Source: Aeromonas lacus (GTDB lineage Bacteria; Pseudomonadota; Gammaproteobacteria; Enterobacterales; Aeromonadaceae). From it: 64,000 bases of DNA. The notes under the pieces were generated by a model. The model saw only the letters and a program-made list of their open reading frames with translations, did not search any database and was not told the DNA's origin. The translations under genes were made by a program, and so were the position numbers. Positions 35,640 to 45,520 of this stretch are shown one piece after another. Location: positions 62,001 through 126,000 of the forward strand of contig NZ_JRGM01000129.1 in NCBI RefSeq assembly GCF_000764665.1. Reading direction: 5' to 3'. How positions within the stretch are numbered: the first letter of the stretch is position 1; each line of letters starts with the position of its first letter.

Positions 35640-36650
35640 ATGATGAAAATGAAGATGCTGGCACTGGCTTTCTCTGCATTGGCAGCCCAGTCTGCGTTGG
35701 CGGCAGGAGAGGTGAATGTCTACTCCAACCGGCAGGATGAGCTGATCAAGCCCATCATCCAGCAGTTCGAGAAGGAATCGGGCATCAAGGTGAACGTGGT
35801 GTTCGCCAAAGAGGGGCTGAACGAGCGTCTGGAGCGGGAAGGCAAGCTCTCTCCGGCTGACCTGATGCTGACGACCGATATCAGCCGTCTGACCGATCTG
35901 GTAGACAAGCGGCTGGTGCAGCCGGTGGACAGCAAAATCCTGCAGGAGAACATCCCCGCCAGCTATCGCGATCCGGAGAACCGCTGGTTCGCCCTGACCA
36001 CCCGGGTGCGTGCCATCTACTCCAGCAAGGATCGCCTCGGCAAGCTCGACACCATCAGCTACGAAGATCTGGCAAAGCCGGAATTCAAAGGGAAAATCTG
36101 CACCCGCAGCGGCAAGCATGAGTACAATGTGGCGCTGGTCTCCTCCATGATCGTCCATCACGGCATGGCCGAGACCAAAACCTGGCTGGAAGGGGTCAAG
36201 GCCAACCTGGCACGCAAGCCGCAGGGCAACGACCGGGATCAGGTCAAGGCGATCAAGGATGGCATCTGCGACGTGTCGCTCGGCAACAGCTACTATCTGG
36301 GCGCCATGTTGAAAGATCCGGCGCAGAAGTCCTGGGCGGATGCGGTCTACATCAACTTCCCGAACCAGGCTGACCGCGGTGCCCACGTCAACGTGAGTGG
36401 CGTGGCCATGACCAAGTATGCCAAGAACAAAGAGGCCGCCCAGAAGCTGATGGAGTTTCTGGCTGGTGACACCGCCCAGCACATGTATGCCGACGTGAAT
36501 GCCGAGTATCCGGTCAAGGCCGGGGTCGAGCCTTCCGCCATGGTCAAGTCCTGGGGCAGTTTCAAGTCTGACGCGCTACCGGTCAGCGATTACGCCAAGC
36601 ACCGCAAGGACGCCTTGCAGTTGCTGGATGAAGTGAAGTTCGACTTGTAA
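35640..36650 (+). CDS. fbpA: Fe(III) ABC transporter periplasmic binding protein
   Basis: A 336-residue periplasmic iron-binding protein of the FbpA/IdiA family. Signal peptide MMKMKMLALAFSALAAQSALA precedes EVNVYSNRQDELIKPIIQQFEKESGI; the tandem tyrosines in LGNSYYLGAML are the expected iron ligands, together with Tyr in VYSNRQ. It starts a three-gene fbpABC unit; the permease follows after 39 bp. Two ATGs are adjacent; the first is given. Confidence 0.93.
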   Translation: MMKMKMLALAFSALAAQSALAAGEVNVYSNRQDELIKPIIQQFEKESGIKVNVVFAKEGLNERLEREGKLSPADLMLTTDISRLTDLVDKRLVQPVDSKILQENIPASYRDPENRWFALTTRVRAIYSSKDRLGKLDTISYEDLAKPEFKGKICTRSGKHEYNVALVSSMIVHHGMAETKTWLEGVKANLARKPQGNDRDQVKAIKDGICDVSLGNSYYLGAMLKDPAQKSWADAVYINFPNQADRGAHVNVSGVAMTKYAKNKEAAQKLMEFLAGDTAQHMYADVNAEYPVKAGVEPSAMVKSWGSFKSDALPVSDYAKHRKDALQLLDEVKFDL

Positions 36651-36689
36651 TCAGATGGGGCCAACGGCCCCATCAACCTCTGTGGTCTC

Positions 36690-38315
36690 ATGAAAAATTT
36701 TGGATGGATTACCGGCAGCTGGGCCACCGCCCTGCTGCTGGCTTTACCGGTTATTGCCCTTGTTTTCTCTGCCTTCTCGGCTGAGGGAGATCTGTTTCGC
36801 CACCTCGCCGATACCGTGCTGCTCGACTATCTGGCCAATACCCTGGGGCTGGTGGTTGGTGTGGTGCTGCTCAGCCTGCTGTTTGGCGTGCCCACCGCCT
36901 GGCTGGTGGCCATGTGCCAGGTGCCGGGGCGCCGTGCCCTGCAGTGGGCCTTGATGCTGCCAATGGCCATGCCCTCCTATATCGTCGCCTACGTCTATAC
37001 CGACTTGCTCGACTACTCGGGCCCGCTACAGGCCGGGTTGCGCGCACTCTTTGGCTGGAACAGTCCGGCCGATTACTGGTTTCCGGCCATTCGCTCCCTT
37101 GGCGGCGCTGCCTGGGTGCTGGCGCTGGTGCTGTTCCCCTATGTCTATCTGTTGACTCGCGCCTCTTTTCTCGAGCAGTCAGTCAGCCTGATCCACTCCA
37201 GCCGCCTGCTCGGCTGTACCCCCTGGCAGAGCTTTCGCCGTCTCAGTCTGCCGCTGGCGCGCCCCGCCATCATGGTGGCCGTGTCGCTGGTGGCCATGGA
37301 GACGCTGGCAGATTTTGCCACCGTCCACTTCTTTGCCATCAACACCCTGACCACGGCGGTCTACGACACCTGGCTCGGCTACGGCAGTCTGGCCACCGCG
37401 GCGAAACTCTCCTGCCTGATGCTGCTGGCTGTGGTGCTGTTGATCGCGCTGGAGCGACGCTCTCGCAGTCGGCAGCAGGTGTTCCAGAAGTCCATGGGTC
37501 ATGAGCAGCCGCTGCGCTATCCGCTCAAGGGGATGGGCCGTTGGTTGGCCGGTCTCTGGTGCTGGGGGTTGGTGCTGGCCGGTTTCGGCCTGCCGTTCGT
37601 CATCCTGCTCGATTACGGGGTGCGCTACTTCGAGTTGTCGTGGACACCGGAGTTCGTCCGCTTCGCTGGCAACAGTCTGCTTATCTCGGCGCTGACCGCC
37701 CTGCTGGCGATGGGCATCGCCCTGCTGCTCGGCTTCTTCCGCCGCCTCGATGGCGGGATAAAGAGTCTGTTGCCCCTGCGCCTCGCCGCCATGGGTTACA
37801 CCATGCCGGGTACCGTGCTCGCCATCGGGGTGCTGGTGCCACTCACCGCCCTCGACTTTGCCATCAACGATCTGGCCGAATGGTTGGGGCGTCAGGGCCC
37901 GGGCTTGCTGCTGACCGGTACCATTACCGCCATCGTGTTCGGCTATCTGGTGCGCTTCGTGGCTATCGCCATCGGCTCGGTGGAGAGCAGCATGGGCAAG
38001 ATCTCCCCAAGCCTCGATATGGCGGCCCGATCCTTGGGGCAGGGAGATGGCGCCATGCTGCGGCGGGTCCATCTGCCGCTGGTGCGGCGCGGCCTGTTTG
38101 CCGGTGCCATGCTGGTGTTCATCGAGTCCATGAAGGAGCTGCCTGCCGCCCTGCTGCTGCGGCCGTTCAACTTCGATACCCTGGCGACCCACGTCTACCA
38201 GTTCGTCTCGGACGAGATGCTGGAGCGCGGCGCGCTGGGGGCCATCGTCATCGTGCTGGTGGGTCTGTTGCCGCTGATCTGGGTCAATCGCAGTCTGGAC
38301 AGCCCGGGCCACTGA
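36690..38315 (+). CDS. fbpB: Fe(III) ABC transporter permease
   Basis: A 541-residue inner-membrane permease made of two fused binding-protein-dependent transport domains (about 1-260 and 280-541), about 12 helices in all. Each half carries an EAA loop: SLIHSSRLLGCTPWQSFRRLSLPLARP in the first half and SPSLDMAARSLGQGDGAMLRRVHLPL in the second. This fused form is typical of FbpB/SfuB. It follows fbpA and precedes the ATPase gene. Confidence 0.93.
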   Translation: MKNFGWITGSWATALLLALPVIALVFSAFSAEGDLFRHLADTVLLDYLANTLGLVVGVVLLSLLFGVPTAWLVAMCQVPGRRALQWALMLPMAMPSYIVAYVYTDLLDYSGPLQAGLRALFGWNSPADYWFPAIRSLGGAAWVLALVLFPYVYLLTRASFLEQSVSLIHSSRLLGCTPWQSFRRLSLPLARPAIMVAVSLVAMETLADFATVHFFAINTLTTAVYDTWLGYGSLATAAKLSCLMLLAVVLLIALERRSRSRQQVFQKSMGHEQPLRYPLKGMGRWLAGLWCWGLVLAGFGLPFVILLDYGVRYFELSWTPEFVRFAGNSLLISALTALLAMGIALLLGFFRRLDGGIKSLLPLRLAAMGYTMPGTVLAIGVLVPLTALDFAINDLAEWLGRQGPGLLLTGTITAIVFGYLVRFVAIAIGSVESSMGKISPSLDMAARSLGQGDGAMLRRVHLPLVRRGLFAGAMLVFIESMKELPAALLLRPFNFDTLATHVYQFVSDEMLERGALGAIVIVLVGLLPLIWVNRSLDSPGH

Positions 38316-38397
38316 GTCGCCACGTCGGCCAATGAAATTGCATGCGGTGTGCTTGAGCGAAAGGTAGTGCGCCGCCAGAAACAAGAGGAAGTCAGCC

Positions 38398-39432
38398 TTG
38401 TCCTGTTTGCAGGTTGAAAATGTCAGCTGCCGTTACAACGGCCGCAATGTGCTGGAACAGCTCTCCCTGACGGTGGCAGACAACGAGATCGTCTGCCTGC
38501 TGGGGGCCAGCGGCTGCGGCAAAACCACGCTGCTCAAGGCCATCGCCGGGCTGTTGCCGTTGGCAGAGGGCTCGATTCGCCTCGGCGATACCCTGTTCGA
38601 TGGGCCCGGTGCCAGCGTGCCGCCCGAGGCGCGCAATATCGGGATGATCTTTCAGGATTACGCCCTCTTCCCCCACCTGACGGTGGCCGACAACGTCGGT
38701 TTCGGTCTGACCAAACTTGAGCGCCGGGCCCGCCAGCAGCAGGTGGACGAGGCGCTGGCGCTGGTCAATCTGCAGGGGCTGGGGGATCGTTATCCGCACC
38801 AGCTCTCCGGCGGTCAGCAGCAGCGGGTGGCCATCGCCCGGGCGCTGGTGTGCAAGCCTCGGCTGATGCTGCTGGATGAGCCCTTCTCCAACATCGATAC
38901 CCAGGTGCGGATGAAGCTGATCCTGGAGATCCGTGCCCTGCTCAAGCAGCAGGGGATCGGCGCCATCTTCGTCAGCCATAGCAAGGAGGAGGCGTTTGCC
39001 TTCGCCGATCGGCTGGCACTGTTTCGCGCAGGTCATATCGAGCAGGTGGGCCAGCCGGAGCAGCTCTATCGCCGCCCGCAAAACCGCTTCGTGGCGGAGT
39101 TTCTCGGTGGGGTCAACTATCTGGCGGCCGAGGTGGTGGACAGCCACTGCGTGCAGACGGTGCTCGGGGTCATCTGTGGCAGCGAACCCCATGGTCGGGC
39201 GGTGGGTGAGCAGTTGCAGCTGATGCTCAGACCCCAGCAACTGCTGCTGGAGAGCGCCGCGGAGGGCGAGCTCAAGGTGGTGGAGCAGCAGTTCCTCGGC
39301 CATCACTGCCGGGTGCTGTTCGAGTGTGGCGATCTGCAGCTGGAGGCGAGTATTGGCGAGCCTCTTGAGGGAATGCGGGCCCGCATCCGGGTGGCGCCTC
39401 ACACGCTGGTGTTGTTTGACCCTTTACCCTGA
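38398..39432 (+). CDS. fbpC: Fe(III) ABC transporter ATP-binding protein
   Basis: A 344-residue ABC ATPase. Walker A GASGCGKTT, Q-loop MIFQDYALFPHL, signature LSGGQQQRVAIARAL, Walker B LMLLDEPFSN and the switch FVSHSKEE are intact, and the C-terminal regulatory TOBE-like domain (about 240-344) is as in FbpC. The start is a TTG after AGAGGAAG; no in-frame ATG is near the N terminus. It is separated from fbpB by 82 bp but is surely part of the same uptake system. Confidence 0.92.
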   Translation: MSCLQVENVSCRYNGRNVLEQLSLTVADNEIVCLLGASGCGKTTLLKAIAGLLPLAEGSIRLGDTLFDGPGASVPPEARNIGMIFQDYALFPHLTVADNVGFGLTKLERRARQQQVDEALALVNLQGLGDRYPHQLSGGQQQRVAIARALVCKPRLMLLDEPFSNIDTQVRMKLILEIRALLKQQGIGAIFVSHSKEEAFAFADRLALFRAGHIEQVGQPEQLYRRPQNRFVAEFLGGVNYLAAEVVDSHCVQTVLGVICGSEPHGRAVGEQLQLMLRPQQLLLESAAEGELKVVEQQFLGHHCRVLFECGDLQLEASIGEPLEGMRARIRVAPHTLVLFDPLP

Positions 39433-39535
39433 ACGCGTGATATCGTCGTGAAATCAAAGAACTGGAGCTGCTCTGGTTTATAATCGCGCAACGCTAATAG
39501 CCCATAACGCTAACGCCTACTCAGGGGAGAGATAT

Positions 39536-40441
39536 ATGAAAGCCCAAGCCGGGATCTGCGCAGAGCCGAATCTGCACGCCCTCTATCTGATGTTCAATCG
39601 CACCGGCGATGCCGCCGAACTGGTCGGCCGTCTGGCCAAACTGCCCGCCTTGTGGCAGGCGGTCGCCGCCGATTTCCCCGAGGCCGGTTTCAGCGGTCTG
39701 GTTGCCGTCGGCGCCGATGCCTGGGATGGTCTCTACCCTGCGGCCCGTCCGCCCCAGTTCCGCAGCTTTATGGCGCAATCCGCCAACGGTCAGGAAGCCC
39801 CCAACACCCCGTTTGATCTCTTCATTCAGCTGCGTGCCGATCGGGTCGACGTGCTGCACCACGCAGGTCACCGCGTGATGGCGCTGTTGGCCGGAGTGGT
39901 AGAGCTGGCCGAAGAGGTGCGCGGTTTCCGCAATCTGGATTGCCGTGACCTGACCGGTTTCGTCGACGGCACCGAAAACCCGCAGGATGAGCACCGTGCC
40001 GAAGTGGCGCTGCTGGCCGAGGGCGAGTTTGCCGGTGGCTCCTACATTCACGTCCAGCGCTGGGTCCACGCCATGAGCGACTGGGAGAAGCTGGCGCAGA
40101 AAGAGCAGGAAGACATCATTGGTCGCACCAAGCCCGACAACATCGAGTATGAGTCTGCCGCCAAGCCGCTGACCGCCCACATCAAGCGGGTCAACCTCAA
40201 GACCCCGAAAGGGGAGTCCATGGAGATCCTGCGCCAGAGCATGCCCTGGGGCACCATGACTGAGCAGGGGCTCTACTTCATCTCCTGCTGCCGCACTCAG
40301 CAGCACTTCAACGCCATGCTGGCCAGCATGTACAAGGGGGAGGGCAGCCACTTCGACCACCTGCTGCGCTTCACCAAGGCAGTGACTGGCGCCGCCTTCT
40401 TCGCCCCGTCGGAAGGTTTTTTGATGGCGCAGGGCAAGTAA
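39536..40441 (+). CDS. DyP-type heme peroxidase (YfeX-like)
   Basis: A 301-residue dye-decolourising peroxidase of the YfeX type, a heme enzyme acting in the cytoplasm. The hallmark GxxDG motif is seen as TGFVDGTENPQ, the proximal His region in SYIHVQRWVHAMSDW and the distal Arg region in NLKTPKGESMEILRQSMPWG. E. coli YfeX has been proposed to act in heme or porphyrin metabolism; the iron importer upstream makes a link to iron plausible but unproven. A TATAAT -10 is at 39479-39484. Confidence 0.92.
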   Translation: MKAQAGICAEPNLHALYLMFNRTGDAAELVGRLAKLPALWQAVAADFPEAGFSGLVAVGADAWDGLYPAARPPQFRSFMAQSANGQEAPNTPFDLFIQLRADRVDVLHHAGHRVMALLAGVVELAEEVRGFRNLDCRDLTGFVDGTENPQDEHRAEVALLAEGEFAGGSYIHVQRWVHAMSDWEKLAQKEQEDIIGRTKPDNIEYESAAKPLTAHIKRVNLKTPKGESMEILRQSMPWGTMTEQGLYFISCCRTQQHFNAMLASMYKGEGSHFDHLLRFTKAVTGAAFFAPSEGFLMAQGK

Positions 40442-40756
40442 TAGCGGCTGTGACAGCGCCACCTTCCCCCTCGTGCCGCCAAGTGCGCAGAGAGCGTCCG
40501 GTTGCCAAGAGATCGGGCGGTGGGGGTGGCTTGTCATGCTCCGAGAGCTGCTGACGCTGCTGGCTAGATTGTTTCGCAGATGCAACGAATATCAATTTAT
40601 GCCAGTGAGAAGTGCAACAATCTCGATCAACATCGCGAGGATGGGCGCAGAGAGAGGGGGCAGAATAGACTCCCGATCTGCTGGCTCACCAAACAAAAAT
40701 CCCGGCCTTGGCCGGGATTTTTCGTTCTGGCGTGACCGCGATGACGCGGTAGACCA
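40442..40756. other. Gene-free region between DyP peroxidase and argR
   Basis: About 315 bp between convergent genes. It holds the terminator listed separately and otherwise nothing I can identify; a 107-codon plus-strand frame across it runs through the terminator and into argR and has no ribosome-binding site. Confidence 0.55.
40695..40722. terminator. Bidirectional terminator downstream of argR
   Basis: Symmetric AAAAATCCCGGC-CTTG-GCCGGGATTTTT, serving argR on the minus strand and possibly the peroxidase gene on the plus strand. Confidence 0.93.
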
Positions 40757-41227
40757 TTACGGGGTCTGTTCGAACAGCTCGAGGGCGGAGAGGTAGAGCT
40801 CTTCGATATCGGTGTCGCTGGTCGGGGTGATGAAGATGGTGTCGTCACCGGCGATGGTACCGAGGATCCCCTCTGCCTTGCCGAGGGAGTCGAGCAGGCG
40901 GGCGATCAGTTGGGCTGCGCCCGGGCTGGTGTGGATCACTACCAGTGCGCCGTTGTGGTCGACATCCAGCACCAGATTCTTGAGCGGACTGGAGGTGGTG
41001 GGCACGCCCAGTTCCACCGGCAGGCAGTAGACCATCTCCATCTTGGCGTTGCGGGTGCGAACGGCGCCGAAGCGGCTCAGCATGCGCGATACCTTGGACT
41101 GGTTGATGTTCTCGAAGCCCAGTTCTTGCAGGGCAGTGACGATCTCTGCCTGGGAGCCAAAGCGCTCTTCTTTCAGCAAGGCTTTAAAGGCCTTGGCCAG
41201 TTTTTCTTGCTTGTCGTTGTGTTTCAT
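40757..41227 (-). CDS. argR: Arginine repressor
   Basis: A 156-residue hexameric repressor that binds ARG boxes when arginine is present. The N-terminal winged helix has [26 protein letters not shown], and the C-terminal core shows the arginine-binding [32 protein letters not shown], almost identical to E. coli ArgR. The start is [18 protein letters not shown], matching the family; 43 upstream in-frame codons are rejected. It is divergent from an arginine importer, with ARG-like boxes between them. Confidence 0.97.
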   Translation of the reverse strand: MKHNDKQEKLAKAFKALLKEERFGSQAEIVTALQELGFENINQSKVSRMLSRFGAVRTRNAKMEMVYCLPVELGVPTTSSPLKNLVLDVDHNGALVVIHTSPGAAQLIARLLDSLGKAEGILGTIAGDDTIFITPTSDTDIEELYLSALELFEQTP

Positions 41228-41339
41228 CTTGGTCTCACGAATGAGGAGGTGTGGCGGCCTGTGCGAGACAGGCGGCAGATACGAACAGCGAGGCCATTTT
41301 GCATTCATATGCCGTTTTTTGCAAGGAAGCGGCGCTTGT

Positions 41340-41357
41340 TCTGCATATTGATTCAAA
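41340..41357. promoter_or_regulatory. Candidate ARG box 1
   Basis: The core TGCATATTGATTCA fits the ArgR half-site pattern TGAATWWWWATTCA with two mismatches. It lies between the divergent argR and artP. Confidence 0.6.
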
Positions 41358-41402
41358 AATGGCTTGCATCAACCTCTATTAGGGATAGAATCGGGATGAA
41401 AT

Positions 41403-41420
41403 TTTGAAAACTTATTCAAT
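41403..41420. promoter_or_regulatory. Candidate ARG box 2
   Basis: The core TGAAAACTTATTCA matches TGAATWWWWATTCA with two mismatches and ends about 10 bp before the artP start, where bound ArgR would block transcription or initiation. Confidence 0.6.
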
Positions 41421-41428
41421 TGGGCTGT

Positions 41429-42169
41429 ATGGGTATTGAATTAATAGGTATCGAGAAGTCCTGGCACAAGGTGCCGGTTCTGCAACAGGTCAGCTTTCGG
41501 ACATCCCCCGGTGAAACCTTGGTGTTGCTGGGCCCGAGCGGTGCTGGCAAGAGTTCCCTGCTACGGATGATGAACCTGCTGGATACCCCGGATGCGGGTG
41601 TTTTGCGGATTGGTGAAAGTGAATTTTCTTTCCCGAACTCCCTCTCTGCTGCCGAATTCAACCGCCAGTGCCAACTGCTGCGCCGCAAGGTGGGCATGGT
41701 GTTCCAGCAGTACAATCTCTGGCCACATCTCACCGTGATGGAGAATCTGATTGAAGCGCCGGTCAAGGTGCTTGGAATGAGCAAGGAGGCCGCCATCGAG
41801 AAGGGGGCCTATCTGCTGGCCCAGTTGCAACTGGCCGACAAGCGCGATGCCTGGCCTGCCCGTCTCTCCGGCGGCCAGCAGCAACGGGTGGCTATTGCCC
41901 GTACCCTGATGATGGACCCGGAAGTGCTGCTGTTTGACGAGCCGACCGCCGCCCTCGATCCCGAGATCACCAAAGAGGTGGCCGAGATCATCCGCAACCT
42001 GAGCCAGACCGGCATTACCCAGGTAGTGGTGACCCACGAGGTCGACTTTGCCCGCAAGGTGGCCAGTCAGGTGATTTATCTGGAGAAGGGGCGGATCATC
42101 GAATCCGGCACCGCTGCCATTTTCCAATCCCCGCAAACCAGCCGGTTTGCCGAATTCTTGATGCATTGA
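41429..42169 (+). CDS. artP: Arginine ABC transporter ATP-binding protein
   Basis: A 246-residue ABC ATPase of the polar-amino-acid type. Walker A GPSGAGKSSL, Q-loop VFQQYNLWPHLTV, signature LSGGQQQRVAIARTL, Walker B VLLFDEPTAALDPE and the switch VVTHEVDFA are intact. The start is the ATG at MGIELIGIEKSWHK; an in-frame TTG three codons upstream is the alternative. It is the first gene of artPIQM, and its upstream region carries ARG-like boxes. Confidence 0.93.
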   Translation: MGIELIGIEKSWHKVPVLQQVSFRTSPGETLVLLGPSGAGKSSLLRMMNLLDTPDAGVLRIGESEFSFPNSLSAAEFNRQCQLLRRKVGMVFQQYNLWPHLTVMENLIEAPVKVLGMSKEAAIEKGAYLLAQLQLADKRDAWPARLSGGQQQRVAIARTLMMDPEVLLFDEPTAALDPEITKEVAEIIRNLSQTGITQVVVTHEVDFARKVASQVIYLEKGRIIESGTAAIFQSPQTSRFAEFLMH

Positions 42170-42193
42170 TATTGAATCGATAAGGAAGCTGTC

Positions 42194-42931
42194 ATGAAAA
42201 AGAGTCTGTTGTTGGTTGCTGCCATGGGCCTGTTGAGTACCTCCGTCATGGCCAAGGAGATCAAGTTTGCCACCGAGGCTACCTACGCGCCGTTCGAATA
42301 CCTGGATGACAAGAACGAGTTTCAGGGGTTTGACATCGATCTGGCTCGCGCCATCTGCGAGCAGGCCAAGCTGGAGTGCAGCTTCCACAACCAGGCTTTT
42401 GACAGCCTGATCCCCAGCCTGAAATTCCGTCGCTACGATGCCGCCATCGCCGCCATGGACGTGACTCCGGAGCGCGCTGCTCAGGTCGATTTCTCCGACA
42501 TCTACTACGAGAACTCGGCGGTATTCGTCGCCAAGAAAGGGGCCTTCAAGGGGCCGGAAGAGATGGTCGACAAGACCGTTGGCGTGCAGAACGGCACCTC
42601 TCACCAGTCCTATCTGGTGGATAACTGGGTGAGCAAGGGTCTGCTGACCGTGCCGTACGCCAGCTACCAGAGCGCTTTCCTTGACATGATGAATGGCCGT
42701 ACCGACGGTGTATTTGCCGATACTGCGGTCGCTGCCGACTGGCTGAAGCAGCACAAGGAGTATGCGGTAGTGGGTACACCGGTGACGGACACCAAGTACT
42801 TCGGTACCGGCTTTGGCATCGCAGTGGCCAAGGGTAATCAGGAGCTGCTGACTCAGCTGAACAAGGGGCTGGCCGAGATCAAGGCCAACGGCACCTATCA
42901 GAAAATCTTCGACAAATACTTCGCGCAGTAA
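42194..42931 (+). CDS. artI: Arginine periplasmic binding protein
   Basis: A 245-residue secreted binding protein: signal peptide MKKSLLLVAAMGLLSTSVMA, then KEIKFATEATYAPFEYLDDKNEFQGFDIDLA, the SBP_bac_3 signature region. The segments RRYDAAIAAMDVTPERAAQVDFSDIYYENSA and GRTDGVFADTAV are typical of ArtI/ArtJ. It has an AAGGAAG site and lies between artP and artQ. Whether it binds arginine alone or also other basic amino acids cannot be told. Confidence 0.92.
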   Translation: MKKSLLLVAAMGLLSTSVMAKEIKFATEATYAPFEYLDDKNEFQGFDIDLARAICEQAKLECSFHNQAFDSLIPSLKFRRYDAAIAAMDVTPERAAQVDFSDIYYENSAVFVAKKGAFKGPEEMVDKTVGVQNGTSHQSYLVDNWVSKGLLTVPYASYQSAFLDMMNGRTDGVFADTAVAADWLKQHKEYAVVGTPVTDTKYFGTGFGIAVAKGNQELLTQLNKGLAEIKANGTYQKIFDKYFAQ

Positions 42932-42934
42932 GCC

Positions 42935-43585
42935 ATGTTGAGCCTGTTGTTGGATGCAGCCTGGATGACCCTCGGGCTGGCCTTGGCATCACTGGTCGGG
43001 GGCATGGTATTGGCACTGGCGTTCAGTGCCGCCGAGCTCAGCAAGCAGCGTGCACTGGTGTGGCCGGTGGCCACCCTGACCACGCTGATCCGTGGCCTGC
43101 CCGAGTTGCTGGTGGTGCTGTTCATCTACTTTGGCTCGACCCAGGTGTTGTTCCTCATTACCGGCGAGTATGTGGAGTTCAGCCCGTTTGCTTGCGGCGT
43201 GCTGGCGCTCTCCCTGCTGTTCGCCAGCTATGCGACCCAGACCCTGCGGGCGGCGCTCAATGCAGTGCCCTCAGGGCAGCGGCTGGCGGCGCTGGCGCTC
43301 GGCCTTGGCAAGAGTCACATCTTCTTTCGCATCGTGTTGCCGCAGGCGTGGCGTCACGCCCTGCCGGGCCTCGGCAACCAGTGGCTGGTGCTGCTGAAAG
43401 ACACCGCGCTGGTGTCGCTTATCGGGGTGAACGAGATGATGCGTCAGGCGCAGATGGCCTCGGCCAGTACCTATGAGCCCTTCACCTGGTATGCCGCCGC
43501 CGCCCTCATCTATCTGGCCATCAGTTTGGTGAGCGAGTATGGCCTCGGTCTTGCGGCCCGCTACACCCGTCGCTACGGAGGCTAA
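42935..43585 (+). CDS. artQ: Arginine ABC transporter permease
   Basis: A 216-residue inner-membrane permease with about five helices and the HisM/ArtQ-type EAA loop ([31 protein letters not shown]). It begins 3 bp after artI. Together with artM it should form the heterodimeric channel. Confidence 0.92.
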   Translation: MLSLLLDAAWMTLGLALASLVGGMVLALAFSAAELSKQRALVWPVATLTTLIRGLPELLVVLFIYFGSTQVLFLITGEYVEFSPFACGVLALSLLFASYATQTLRAALNAVPSGQRLAALALGLGKSHIFFRIVLPQAWRHALPGLGNQWLVLLKDTALVSLIGVNEMMRQAQMASASTYEPFTWYAAAALIYLAISLVSEYGLGLAARYTRRYGG

Positions 43586-43588
43586 TCG

Positions 43589-44251
43589 ATGCAAGAGTAT
43601 CTTGTAACCCTGCTGGGTGGGCTGCTCACCACGCTGGAGCTGACTCTGTTCAGCCTGCTGCTCGGCTTCGTGTTGGCGGCCCTGATGACCTGGGTGCTGG
43701 AGTTGCGGCTGCCGGTAGCGACCCAGCTGGTGCAGCTGTGGGTGTTGCTCTTTACCGGTACGCCGCTGCTGATCCAGATCTTTCTCATCTACTACGGGCC
43801 GGGTCAGTTCGAGTGGCTTAAAGAGAGCCCGCTCTGGCCGCTGCTCAAGCAGCCATGGTTCTGTGCCGTGCTGGCGCTGGGCCTCAACACAGCGGCTTAC
43901 TCCACCCGGTTGTTCAAGGGGGCGCTCGACGCCATTCCGGCCGGTGAGGTGGAGGCGTGCCGTGCACTCGGTTTTAACGGTCGTCAGACCCTCTGGATGA
44001 AGGTGCGCCATGCCGCCCGTCATCTGGTGCCCGCCTACTCCAACGAGGTGATCCTGGTGCTCAAGGGGAGTTCCCTCGCCAGTACCATCACCATCATGGA
44101 CATCATGGGGCTGGCGCAGGGGCTCAATGCCCAGACCTATGACACCCTTGCCGTCTTCGGCGTCGCGGGGGCCCTCTACCTCACCATGAACGGATTGTTA
44201 ACAATTGGTTTTCGCTGGTGTGAAAAGCGGGCGTTGGCATTCCAGGTCTGA
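43589..44251 (+). CDS. artM: Arginine ABC transporter permease
   Basis: A 220-residue permease paired with artQ. It has about five helices and an EAA loop (ALGFNGRQTLWMKVRHAARHLVPAYSNEVILVLKGSSL). ACGGAGG precedes the ATG. It is the last gene of the operon; no good terminator is visible before mdh. Confidence 0.92.
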   Translation: MQEYLVTLLGGLLTTLELTLFSLLLGFVLAALMTWVLELRLPVATQLVQLWVLLFTGTPLLIQIFLIYYGPGQFEWLKESPLWPLLKQPWFCAVLALGLNTAAYSTRLFKGALDAIPAGEVEACRALGFNGRQTLWMKVRHAARHLVPAYSNEVILVLKGSSLASTITIMDIMGLAQGLNAQTYDTLAVFGVAGALYLTMNGLLTIGFRWCEKRALAFQV

Positions 44252-44471
44252 GTCGGCATAACTACCTCTTTATGGGAGGGTGAAGTGCAGAAAAACTGTG
44301 CTTCCCCTCCAATTTTTTGGATTTTTCCCCATTTTTATTCGCTGCCTGTTTCTTGGCTCACAGAACCCGTGACTGCAACTGTTATCAGATTGTTTTTTAT
44401 GGGGGGATCCATTAAGGTTGGGCGCACAAGAACAAATAACCTTAAACCTACGCTTAAACATGGAGTTGATC

Positions 44472-45407
44472 ATGAAAGTTGCCGTTCTGGGTGCCGCTGG
44501 TGGCATCGGTCAAGCCCTTGCTCTGCTGTTGAAAAACCGTCTGCCGGCCGGCTCCGAGCTGAGCCTGTATGACATTGCCCCGGTCACTCCGGGCGTAGCC
44601 GTAGACCTCAGCCATATTCCTACCGACGTCGCCATCAAGGGTTTCTGCGGTGAAGATCCGACTCCTGCGCTGGTTGGTGCCGATGTGGTGCTGATCTCCG
44701 CCGGTGTGGCGCGCAAGCCGGGTATGGATCGCTCCGACCTGTTCAACATCAACGCCGGTATCGTCAAGAATCTGGTCGAGAAGTGCGCGGCAGCCTGCCC
44801 GAAAGCGCTGATCGGCATCATCACCAACCCGGTCAACACCACCGTCGCCATCGCCGCCGAAGTGCTGAAAAAAGCCGGAGTCTATGACAAGCGTCGCCTG
44901 TTCGGTGTCACCACTCTGGACGTGATCCGCGCCGAGACCTTCGTCGCCGCCGCCAAAGGGCTGAACGTGGACAAGGTTCGCGTCAACGTCATCGGTGGCC
45001 ACAGTGGCGTGACCATTCTGCCGCTGCTCTCCCAGATTGAAGGCGCTTCCTTCACTGCCGAAGAAGTGGCTGCCATGACCAAGCGTATCCAGAACGCCGG
45101 TACCGAAGTGGTTGAAGCCAAGGCCGGTGGCGGTTCCGCCACCCTCTCCATGGGTCAGGCTGCCTGCCGTTTCGGTCTGTCGCTCATCAAGGGCCTGCAG
45201 GGCGAAGCCAATGTTATCGAGTGTGCCTATGTTGAAGGCAACGGCGAACACGCTACCTTCTTTGCACAGCCCATCCTGCTGTGCAAGAACGGTGTTGAAA
45301 CCGTGCTGGACTACGGCAAGCTGAGTGCCTTCGAGCAGGAAGCGATGGAAGGGATGCTGGCCACCCTGAAAGCCGATATCCAGCTGGGGGTCGACTTCGT
45401 CAAATAA
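44472..45407 (+). CDS. mdh: Malate dehydrogenase
   Basis: A 311-residue NAD-dependent TCA-cycle enzyme interconverting malate and oxaloacetate. The Rossmann motif is [18 protein letters not shown]; substrate arginines and the catalytic His lie in [24 protein letters not shown] and [15 protein letters not shown]. The start follows TGGAG. In E. coli and Vibrio mdh is directly divergent from argR; here the art operon lies between them. Confidence 0.97.
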   Translation: MKVAVLGAAGGIGQALALLLKNRLPAGSELSLYDIAPVTPGVAVDLSHIPTDVAIKGFCGEDPTPALVGADVVLISAGVARKPGMDRSDLFNINAGIVKNLVEKCAAACPKALIGIITNPVNTTVAIAAEVLKKAGVYDKRRLFGVTTLDVIRAETFVAAAKGLNVDKVRVNVIGGHSGVTILPLLSQIEGASFTAEEVAAMTKRIQNAGTEVVEAKAGGGSATLSMGQAACRFGLSLIKGLQGEANVIECAYVEGNGEHATFFAQPILLCKNGVETVLDYGKLSAFEQEAMEGMLATLKADIQLGVDFVK

Positions 45408-45423
45408 GCGGCATGACCGCATC

Positions 45424-45447
45424 AAAAGGGAGCTTCGGCTCCCTTTT
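45424..45447 (+). terminator. Intrinsic terminator after mdh
   Basis: A 10-bp stem AAAAGGGAGC/GCTCCCTTTT closed by the stable UUCG tetraloop. Confidence 0.92.
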
Positions 45448-45520
45448 GCATTGTTGGGCTCCCGCCAGCTTAAGGAGATGGGGGTTGTGGCCGATAACAG
45501 AGAGCAGCAGGAGATCCCTT

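Noticed and set aside
37179-38384. A 401-codon minus frame opposite fbpB
   Set aside because: Low-complexity, Gln/His-rich antisense shadow of a permease gene.
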